Source: Phoronis australis (Eukaryota; Phoronida; Phoronidae). From it: 64,000 nt of DNA. Position numbers and translations under genes: made by a program. Positions 49,902-61,900 of this stretch are shown here, piece by piece; positions within the stretch are counted from its first letter, which is position 1; each line of letters opens with the position of its first letter. The notes beneath the pieces are model-generated. The model was not told the origin of the DNA, did not search any database, and saw only the letters and a list, made by a program, of their open reading frames with translations. Location: NCBI GenBank assembly GCA_002633005.1, contig NMRA01000726.1, forward strand, positions 39,873 through 103,872, read 5' to 3'.

Positions 49902-52900
49902 CTGGAAAGAATAGACTGCACGTTGCAGCACAGAAATTTCACACAAAAACGGGCCACTTATTTAGCATTACGTTATTTTGACGTTTTGGACCTAGACAAA
50001 TAAAATTAATGTGACCAAATTAATAACAACAATAATTAAATCATGAGTACTTTGAAGATCATCTCCTAGACATGGACCTGGTCAATCATAATTCTTCAAA
50101 ATTCCCAGGGAACATACAATGGGTGCACACCGATTCATCCAAACACTTAATTTTGTAAACAATTTAAGAGCTATATTGCCTCAGTGATACTACTTTTTAT
50201 GAAGATTTTACTCCCCACCATTTTGTGTCTAAAATAAATGCAACTTCACCACAGTATATCCGGATTTAAAATTAGACCTGTACTCTCCATTGAGCCAATA
50301 ATAATGCCATGAACACGCCCCTTTAAACAAGAGTTGTTATCACAACAGGATACAAAGTTAATTCTATCAGGTACAGCTTCTAATGTGAGTTAGTGATGCC
50401 GATATGTATTAGCTAATGAGCGATGCTGAAAACTAATTTTTCATAGTTTCCATCTGTTTTCATGTCCCAAAAAGAAAAAAATAGAGAACAGGGCTTGAGT
50501 GCTTTCAAGCCTTCTAGTGTATAGATATGATCTGATAAGAAACTGTAACTGCCCTCACTATGTGACCTCATGAATAGATGACTAGCTCCCTAATGAGACT
50601 GGAATGATAACCAGCCTGGCTGACCATGTGACATTGGGGGAATTCAAAAGATTTCTGCCAATTGATCCTAATCCTAAATGAAAAGTTCACAGCATGCAAA
50701 AAAGCAGCTCACCTTGGAGGTGGCCCCAGATGGGCTCCAACAGATGTCAGCACTTTTAATATATTCTCGTCCAATCGACCGATCACAAACTGAAAGGTGA
50801 ACCTGTGTAGAGGAGTGGGCACGTGAGAAGATGATGCGTCGATCAACGCACCTGCTTGGATGAGCCTTTTGACAACTTCACACGCTCTCTGGGCTATATA
50901 GAAAGAAAAGCAACACAGACAGAAAGGTGAGAGCCAATCAAAAGGAGTTCCCTCACTGCATTATACCAGACCTGTATTTGCAGACAGGCCCCATTATAAT
51001 AAGCCTGCGAGAAATTGGCAAGTTTCTGCACAACAGTACAAAATTTTCATGCTATAACTCTTTAGTATATTCCCACGGAAATGAACATAACAAAAACAAA
51101 AGTTTTTCAAATTGAAAGTGTGACTGCAGGGAAAAGGCTCCCAGAATGTTCACCTGTCAAAGTAAGGTGTGTTCTGTCCCTCTCCTGTTCTTCCGCCTGT
51201 TTTCAATACCAGCCACGGTAGATAACACTTGCCTTGTCATTTCATTTGAGTACCACTACCAGAAACAGGCCAATAAAACTAATACAACAGTGGTTTCACC
51301 CAGACACGGTCCGGCTTGATTACAGTGTTACAGTTGTGGTCTGAAGAATTGTCACTATCATTTCGAGTAGTTCACAATATACTTCAAAGCAGAATTTACA
51401 AAAAAATGTGTTAGTATTTGTTCATTGGTTGTGTCAGGTTCATTCATGTTTTAGGTGACTACACAAGTCCACCAGGCACATAGTGTCCCAATGTTTTCTG
51501 TATTTGGTGTTGGTGTGGATGTCAAAAGAGCAGTATCTGGTATCTGTACCGATATCAACTTAGCAGTATTTGGTGTCTACATGGATATCAAGTTAACATT
51601 ATCTGCTTGCTATATACCAATATCAAGTAAGCAGTATCTGGTATCTGTATGGATATCAAGTTAACATTATCTGGCATCTGTACAGATATGAAGTATCCCT
51701 GCCAGTTTTGTAGCAATTTTCTCTAGCAAAGACTTAAAAAGTCCTTTTATTTGATCTTACCTCTTATTATTGCACTATGCAAAGGAGTTAAACCTGTACT
51801 GTCCACCACGTTCACATGGTGACCAGCATCAAGTAACAGGTCTACCACATCTGAAATATCAAACAGTGACATTAGACATTAAACTTCAATCATCATCATC
51901 AAATTTGCTCTCGAACAACCACTAAAACAAAATTGAACACCTAACTGAGATCCCACCACATATATTAACTTTCTTAGCAATTTATTAAAAATTGACAAAA
52001 ACTAACAGAATGCCAAGCTTCCACAACATGATGTTATCATGAGTGATTCTATGCTCATGTTAAAGTCTGAATCATACACATCTTGACAGTGGGAAACTTT
52101 AGCAGCAAGCTTCTGCTGGTAAAGCAGTACTAGTAATTAAGTCAAGGTGTCACTGAACGCTGTATTTCTGAGTTACTAATTGGCTTACAGTAAACGCTCT
52201 CCCGAACGGGACAGTGTCTTTAAAATTTGGGACAAGCAGAAATCGATTATTTTTTATTCTGATTATTAGGGTATGGTCCATGTTAGCGTTCATCATATTT
52301 CTCAAATGATGGATAATGCATCTATAGTCTAAAATCATAATCTCATCAACAAGAGCAACGCGGAACGTTGAAATGCGCCCACGAATGCATCGCAAACAGT
52401 GTGCTTTTAGGGTTATTTATACGTATCATAAAAATGACCACTAGATGGCTCAAAAACATACAATCCATCCAGAAACGGGAACATGCCATATTTCAAACAA
52501 ATCTGTCAAGGAAATTCAGAGAAACAAAAGAACACAGAAAAAAATGAAATTGCCAGTAATCATCTGTTACCTTCATATAAATTTACTTACTAAATTTAAT
52601 AATTAAGATCCTGCAGTGGGTTTTGGAGATACAGCTATGGACACAAAACAAAACAAAACTGCCACTAGGAGGCGTCAGAGTAGTCAGTCGCCATCATCAA
52701 ACGTCCTCTTCACACTGAAAACATATACGCCAATTTTCAAAACCATCCCTAGAATGATTTGGTTGATCAAGGGGCAGGCCTTTATCCAGGATTTCGAAAA
52801 TAGGGTGTCCAAAATGGGGTTCCCAATATTCCAGGGCGTCCATGACTCCGACTCGTAACCCCCCCACCCCCAGCAATCATGAGATAGGTCAAGGCGTTTT

Positions 52901-55900
52901 GGAGATAAAGCAGCGGAAGCCGGACGGACGGACGCTGGATGTATGCCGGACGGACGGACGAAGATGACGGCATAATGCGCCCACATATTTATATGTGGCC
53001 GTATAAAAATGGCTTCTTCACATGTCCTCGTAAATTGTATCGTCCAGGAGAATGATCGTTTGTCATTGATGGTAATTCTTGAATTTGGGACGGCCAATAT
53101 TGCTCATTTCTAAAATTCGGTACATGTTCGGACCATGAGGAAACAAACTTTATTTTTTTGCATAGATAATTACATGCCAATGATGCTTCATAGTTTATTA
53201 TTCTTGATGTAAAGCGTTGCAATGTGCTCCACAAATGCATCACAAACAGTATACTTCAAGGGGTGTTTATTAGCAGCATAAAATGACCACCAGGTGGCAG
53301 ACAAAATGTCGCAACGGTCTGAAAAAGGAAAGGCTTCAACGTATTTGCTAAGTTGCATAAAAGCCTGGCAAGGAAATTCAAAGATACAGAAGCCAACATA
53401 AAATACGTAGAATTGCTATGAGACACTGTTGTAGTTTGATCCGTCCAAGTTACATCTGTTGTAATACCACGTTCATGGGAATACATTATTCATATTTCAC
53501 AAACATCTTGCAAGCTAAAGGTTTAGTAGATATAAATCAGGACGCTAAAAATACAAAATTGCCACCAGGGGTGCCACAGTAGTTGGATCTGTCCGAAAAT
53601 TTGCTTCAGTTGTGGCCTTTACAGCCATGCAAATCAGTCAGAGCTCTGAAGAAATGAAAACTTAAAAAATTGCCAAAAGGGAACAGAGGAGAAGTCAGAT
53701 CTGTCCGAAAGTTGACGCCAATGCTTGTCCAAGAACCATCAAAGGTAGAATTTTTGGCAAGAACACATTAGCCAATTTTCATTATGAGCCTTCAAGTAGT
53801 TTCTGACTGATAGAGAAGCAATCAGCGAAAAAGGACTCAAAAGTAACAAAAAATGGCCAGTAGGTGGTGCAGAATGTATTGAAAGTCTCTACACAAGGTG
53901 TCATCATCTCTTTAGTGGGAACTTATTTGCGAAACTTCTTGAAAATCCATCAAGTAACTCTGAAGATGTATGAGCGGTGCATGACTGAAAAAAGTTGGGC
54001 TATAGCCCCCAAGCCCCGTGGTGCACCGCCCATGAGATGAAGACTAAAGTAAAATTGCCACTATAAGAAACAGTGGTTTAGTCAAATCTGTCCGCAACAA
54101 ACCGTCATCTGTTGTCAGCTTCGAGGAACACATCCGCCAAATTCATAAAGATCCTGCAAGAGGATTTACCGATTTAGCAGCAGAGGACAGGCTCAGACAG
54201 AGATGGTGGCAACATGCATCCACATCGGTGGGTGCATAAAAAAGCTGATTTCAATGAAATACGTTCATAAATATTAGATTTTCATGAATGACACCGTATA
54301 TTCGTCTGCTACAGCAGCATGCCATCCAATCAATTCTTATTAAGAAGCCTTACCCAGGTTTCCCGCACTCGCTGCGTAGTGCAGGCACGTCAAGCCCGTT
54401 GCTGTCCGTATGGCATTTACATCTACCCCTTTCCTTGTTCGCAGGATCATCTCTATCATTTTCGCGTTACTCAGCGCAGCATAGTGCAGAGCTGTAAGAC
54501 CTATAAATATATCACTGAATACAGACTGGCAGCAACATGTTCTTGCACAAGGCACGTCGAGCTCTCGGCCATAGGAATGTGTAAATCTTGAACTGGTGTG
54601 GAAATGTAGATTGCAAACATTTAAGTCTGGCCTGCACGCCACCTGTTGACAACATCACATGACTTAATGGAAATAAGTCTGAAGATTTTAGTTCCAATCA
54701 GGACTCGAACCGGGACTTTTTGCTCAGTAGACTAGAGTGTCTGCACGGTTAGCAGAAGGTCGCGGGTTCAAGTCCCAGTCAGGACAGAAATCCTTTCAGG
54801 TTTTTGTTCATCAGGTCACGTGATGTGGCCAACAGGTGGCGTGAAGCAGATGCCACATTATGCCATAAAACCTTTCTCGGAAAACTCTGTGCCTAAAATA
54901 ATACAAACTCCAACGGTTCTCACACTGGTGTTAGGAGACTATTTTCTAATAGCATTGTCTATTGAAGCGACCTATTGTGTGGGCTGGTTTGCCTAGCTAC
55001 CAGAGTTTGCCATTTTAAAGCCTGAGTCAGGGTATATCTGGCACACAAAGCGACATTAAACTTTTATTTTTCAAAAAAATCTGCCACAATAATGACCTAT
55101 GACTTTCCCGGCTATTGAACTCCATGACTGTCAGGCAATTTATAAAGTTACAAAACAACAAATTTTGCTGTTTCTAGCTAAGGGGTCTTTTTCATAAAAA
55201 GTCACTTAAGCTTAAGACAGGCATTTGGTCTTCCGCTCCCAGTACACAATTGCTCAATAAAGGTTTAAAGTAAATGACTGCATTACATTCACATTTATGA
55301 GTGCATTCTCAAACTTTTTTGCTGAAGTGAGACTTATCCAATGTTTTTTAGAAACGGTTGTGTGGAGCATAAGACCATATTTCTATCTATTATTCTGTAA
55401 GTTGATTTCATGAAACAGAACCCTGGTCGAAGTAATACCGTTAAGTTCAAGAAGTCAATGTTAAACAAAAGTAACCTCTGAAACGCATTGTATTTTTAGC
55501 CATAAAACGATTGCGTCTGATTACATTAAAAATTCTCATATAATGTAACAAGAATCGTGTCTGAGTTTGCAAGTGGAAAGTTTAAAGTTTTGTTTTCTGT
55601 GTTTTGTGAAACTAAGGAAATCGTTCTCAAATTTTGGTGTCTGACTACACATCCTTTATTTTGAGTGACAAGTTCTACTGCTAACTAATTGATTTCGAAA
55701 GTGGTATTTGTCATGCATACCATATCAGGCAAGATTTTCATCCGCATGCAAAATTGAATGCGTAACTCTTAATAATTTACACCAGTTGGCATCTGGATAA
55801 CACAAACCACATTGGACCCTTGGCTATCCAAAACTCATACGGGGTAATAAAACATTGGTTTTCTCAGCCAGTACCACAAGTTATTTGTTAAGCTACATGT

Positions 55901-58900
55901 TTACTTACACAGGCCAAATTGGACAGTTGTATGACTGAGAACACTGTTCACAAAGAACTACTTTCAATAACCTTGCACATCAAGACCTATTGTTCAAAGG
56001 TTTGCATATAATGATAGGATGGAGGTCTGAAACTGGTAAACTTTCTAAGGATAAAGTTTCTGAAATTGAATAACTAGGAAAAGTTAGGTTGTGGTCACCT
56101 TTACATGAAGAAATGAGATCAAAATTAACAAGAGCAACGCGGAGCATTGAAATGCGCCCACGAATGCATTGCAAATGGTGTGGTTTTAGGGTTGTTTATT
56201 TGTGTCATAAAAATGGCCATTAGATGGCGCAGAAAGGTATAACAATCCATCCGAAAACGGGACCATGTCATTGCTTCTTTAATAGAAAGCTATATACCAA
56301 AGTTTGTAGAAATCTGTGACGGAACTTCATAGAAACAAAGGAAAACAGACTGAAATGAAATTGCCAGTAGGGGGCACACTGTTCATTGGATCCGCCTCAA
56401 TGTCGTCATTGTCTGTTGTTAGCTTCATATAAATACACTAAGTCTTACTAATTAAATATAATACAGACCCTGCAGTGGGTTTAGGAGATATAGCTATGGG
56501 CGAAAACAAAACAAAACAAAACTACCACTAGGAGGCGTCACAGTACTCAAAGTTATTATCGTCAACAGTCCTCTTCACACTGAGAACATATACGCCAATT
56601 TTCAAAACCATCCTTAGAACGAATTGGCTGATAGAGAGGTAGACGCCACAAACAGACTCGAAAACAGCAAAAATGGTCACTATAGGTGCAAACTAAGTCG
56701 AATCCGTCTGAAAATGGAAAGATAGTGTCACCTCACTAACAGAAGCCTGTACATCAAATTTTATGCAAATACATTGAGGACCTTTGAAGATACAGAGGTA
56801 AACGTAAAAAATAAATTGCCACTAGGTGGCAAACCAGTCATCAGATCTTTCCAAAAGTCGCCGTGGTCTGTTGTCATCGTCATATAAATGCACTTACTAA
56901 ATTTAGTAAAGATCCGGCAAACGGTTCAGGAGATATAGCCAAAGGTACCAAAAATCTGTCACTAGGAGGCGCCCTAGTAATCAAAGTCGTCGTAAAATCA
57001 TCGTCAACCGTCCTCTTCATAGTAAGAACATACATGTCAATTTTCACAACCATGCTTAGAGCGGCTTGGTTGAAAGAGGGGTGGACGCTAAAAACGGCAA
57101 CTGGGTGGCGCACACTACGTCGAATCCATCCGAAAACAGAAGGATACCGTCGTCTCACTAATAGGTGCCTATATACCAAATTTTGTGAAAATGTGTTGAG
57201 GACCTTGGAACATACTAACTAAAGTTAAACGCAAAAAAGATACAGGGGTAAACGTAAAAAAATAAAATTGCCACTAGGGGGCACACCTGTAATCAAATCC
57301 ATCCGAAAGTTCGCTCATGCCATCCCATCCATAAAAGGAACACATGTGCAAAATTTCATGAACATACGTCAATCAGTTTTGGAGATAGAGCAGCGGACGC
57401 CGGATGCCGTACGGACGCCGCCCGGTCAGACGGACAGAGATGACGGCATAATGCATCCACATATAAATATGTGGGTGCATAAAAATTAGGTTTCGGCTCT
57501 GCGGTACCCATTGGCAGAAAGTAGCTCCATTTGGTTTTTGTAAATTATTGTACTGCATTTCATGATGAACGACGAAAGAATTCGGGAATGTGGACTAGAC
57601 TGATACTTGGATATAACCTCGAGTTGAAACCAAACAGGTTTTTATAATGACCCATTTCCGGGTGTTCATATTTCAGACAGGCAAAACCCTGGATATCACA
57701 ATGTGGATAGACACCGAGTTTCCATCAGACTGATTATTAAAATTCAAACAGAGAAAAGGGGAGAGCAGTGGCGGTGGTCTTCCATTACAGTTCTATTGTA
57801 GAGTAAACCATGGTTACTGACCTATTTAGCAGACAACATGGCGGACTGGTGAAATCATATTTTGTCAAAGTTATTAACAAAAATAAATATTAAGAAAGTT
57901 ATAGGCTATTATTAGCTTGGCTTACATTGAGAAGATGTCAAAGGGCAACATTGTGTAAGGTTTCTATTATTTGAAACAAAATAGTCAGCCTTTGAAAATT
58001 AGAAAAATTGCAATTTTGTGCGAAATAACTGAAAAATTATGGTAACAGAAATTTAGTTCAAGAATAAAGTGTAACATAATCATTTCAGAACAAAATTTGA
58101 TGTAAAAACATATTAAAGTTTTATGAATTTCATAGAGACGAGAATAAATCTCAAAAAATGAAATGAAAGAGGTGTTTCCAAGCAAAAGCCTAGAACATTT
58201 GCATTGCGTTCATCTGTAATGGGAGACAATGAAAGTAACGGAGAGTTTCCACCCTGAACATGAGAACTGTGCTATGTTAGAACGTGACTGTAACCAAAGC
58301 CACTGCAAGAATACGATACTTTCACATTCCATGCACTGAACAGAGTATACTTGGGACACTCCTCGTGGTGAACAGAGTATACTTGGGACACCCCTCGGGG
58401 TTCCTCTTCAGACGAACATGAATGTGATTTTTTAAATCAGTCTCAGCACAAAATTGAACGTGGAACCCCATGGTCGCAGTCAAACACTCTACTGGCGAAG
58501 CAAAACCCCACTAAATAAATAGCAGAGTATCTCAAAAGTATTTAACTTAATTTCAACTACTAGTTTACCACAGACAACCCTTTTCATTTGAAACATAATG
58601 ATAAAAAATGCAACATATTTTGATGTTAAAGCTGTTAACTATAAAAAATGTATCTCATCCAACAGGTTGTTATTAACCAGGAATGTTCCTTTAAGGGGTT
58701 TATTTCCAGCTAAAGGGCACGAAATATATCAAATTTCAGACCATTCCCTGAAGCATACAAGGCACACCTACCCTTGCAATCCTGCAATAGAATGTCAAGA
58801 TCTTGGCAATCTAGCAGCAGACGTAGACAGGCAAGACGTCTGCTAAACACCGCATGGTGCAGTGGCGTTGTTCCATCACTAGCTTGAGAATTAACTTGAG

Positions 58901-61900
58901 CGCCATGACTCAGCAACAATTCAAATATTTCGGTACTCTCCAGTGCCACAGCTAAATGCAGTGGCGTTAAAGACTTCACTTTATCAACGAGATTGACGTT
59001 GACCTTGTAATCGCATAATATGCGCACAACATCTGCATGGCCATTTTTCACTGCAACGTGAAGACCAGATGACGACCAGGCGCTGACCTCTTTACTGGGG
59101 TCGTTGCCAGGACTACGTATCGCATTGACGTCTGCTCCCCTATCCACTAGCAGACGGACACAGTGGCAACAGCCAATACGACACGCCAGGTGTAGAGGTG
59201 TCTCGTTGGTTCCGTGCACACGCGATAGCCGGGCTGAAGCTCCCTCTAGGAGGAGCAGACGAACTATGTCGCAGTAACCGTACTTGGCAGCGTAATGAAG
59301 AGGAGAGAGACCTGAAACAACAATGTACCAAGTAGCAACTATACCTTTGGAAAACATTCTAATTGAATGAAAACATTTAAATATGCAACCTAAACATATT
59401 GAGGTGACAGTGGCTTAGTAGGGCAAGTGTCCCCTACCCTTACTCAAGATCGTGGGTTTGAGGCACACTGTTAGACCTTGGAGTCAGGTCTCAAGCTCCT
59501 CAGCTTGGTTTTAACTATAAATCGATGTTAAAACATAGCAATGGTTCCAGGTGATCAGTGCAGCAGTGAGGGCCATATGAGCGGCCTGCGCACACCTGGT
59601 GCAATGTTCACCAGAAAACCTGCAATTACTTTAATTAAACACGTTGACAAACTTTTTGTAAGAATAAATCCAGTGGTCAGGTTCCCCTTCCACAGACCGT
59701 CAGGGCAAAGGTTGTACAATAACAATGATGTGAATGTATTTGTATTTCAAAATAAAGATATTCCCCTAACAAGTGACCATAGCATATAAAATCGAGTAAT
59801 TGTTTCACATCAGCTTTCTGTCAGCAAACACTGAATTAGCATGCGCTCACACGGCCTCGGTGCACGGTCAATCATCTTTGTTGCCGGCATCAAAAGCAGG
59901 TAACGCAGTGGTTTATTCATTGCTGGCTTCTCAACACTTGCACTCACGAATACTGCAAAGGCATTACAAATTGTATCCAATGAGACTGACTTTGTTTCAG
60001 TTTCATATAAGCATTGGTTAGGATGAGAATAGTTCATTTTGAAACAGAACGTAGAACGTCTACATGGCAACTCGCCCGGCACCAATCCCGACTTAGTCAA
60101 AAGCTCATCCGACAAAGACTTCACGAGTCGGATCGCTAGGTTTCACAGGCTATCAGTTCGAAGCGGAATAAATTGATCAAGAAATACTAGAGAGGTGCCG
60201 TAAACATCCAAAGGCAACGGAATTTGTCAGAGAAATCACTGTCGACAAAATAACGGCCACAGACACGGAGATGTTTCACGGCCTCATACTTGCTATTAAC
60301 AGCGTAGCTTTCATTCTTCACTACCGCGAGCCACTTCCTAAGCATTTCGGGCTCTCGAGGAAATCGAAAAAATGATATACCCGCTTTATTCGCAGCTTCA
60401 TAGTTCAGACAAGCGGGAACGATGCACCGCAATATAGCGGCATTCACTCTGCAGAAGAACCACTGACATCGCTGCATCATTTCTCATCTTCCTCACAGAT
60501 TAACGCGACACCTCTCGGCAAGGTGAGGTCGATCGTATAAGAGGTGATTTGATATAGAACGATTAAGATGGTAAAAAAGACTAATTAAATCGGGTGGCAT
60601 TCTCCTTTAATGACACTAACATCTTGAATGTCATTATGTGCAAAAAAATGACAGATTAGGATACCAAACTGCGCTTTTGGCCTATTGGCAGATATTAAAT
60701 GGCTTTCCCATCCCATTCACTGCAACAAAATGATGCTCTCCACAACTCTCAAAAGTTTGGAGGATAACTTGAAAACTTTTTTCGAAGTTTATGTTATGAC
60801 CAAGCATGCACCTACTCTTTTAACGAATTATAAGGCAAACGAGGGGAAAGACCACCTAACAAGAAGAACAATGTCCAATCTGAGACATAAGGTTTTAGTC
60901 GACTGTTCAAGGTTTGTGCATTAGGAGGTGACGGAACGAGCATTGTCTGAAACCATCCTTTTAATTATGAAAAATTCCTTGGCATTTCATTGCAAGGGGA
61001 GATAACTATCGAGTCAAAAGAGTCTGACAGAATGACCATAATACCATTCTTATCCATGGTTCGCACAGCAGCACCACTGTTGATGATTGCCTGAACTGCT
61101 TGTACACTGCCGCTCTCCACAGCTCGGTGTATTGGTTTCCGTCCCTCTTCATCTGTTGACCAGATGTGCCCCAGTCTAGCCAGGGCTTTGATGATTGACG
61201 GGTTACCATGGCAGCAAGCGATCAAGAGACACTTATCATAGTCCAGATTCGTAAAACCTGGCAACATAGGGAAACACGAACAATGGCCGACTTCAAAGTA
61301 TGTAGTTTAGGTAATTTGGTTGCTTTCCTCATAACACTTCAATGTATTAATACTCATATCACAACATACCAGACTCAAAAACAAACATGGATTTATGCGA
61401 TCGTTTAGTTTTAAAATTGAAATGCAGTTCGCCATTCCCACCAATCNATACCATTCTTATCCATGGTTCGCACAGCAGCACCACTGTTGATGATTGCCTG
61501 AACTGCTTGTACACTGCCGCTCTCCACAGCTCGGTGTATTGGTTTCCGTCCCTCTTCATCTGTTGACCAGATGTGCCCCAGTCTAGCCAGGGCTTTGATG
61601 ATTGACGGGTTACCATGGCAGCAAGCGATCAAGAGACACTTATCATAGTCCAAATTCGTAAAACCTGCCAACATAGGGAAACACGAACAATGGCCGACTT
61701 CAAAGTATGTAGTTTAGGTAATTTGGTTGCTTTCCTCATAAGACTTCAATGTGTTAATACTCATATCACAACATATCAGATTCGAAAACATACGTGGATT
61801 TACGTGATTGTTTAGTTTTAAAATTGAAATGCAATTCGCCATTCCCACCAATCACTAATCGCGTAACCTGCTAACAGACAAAAGCACATATAATTAAATG

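Noticed and set aside
52684-53097. 137-residue minus-strand frame over repeat copy A
   Set aside because: The Arg/Pro/Ser-rich part comes from the CGGACG repeat at the element's end, not from a coding gene.
58710-58771. Extension of the ankyrin exon beyond its donor
   Set aside because: The frame stays open, but the GTAGGT donor at 58771 is strong and splicing there is in phase with the next exon at 54500, which continues with another ankyrin repeat.
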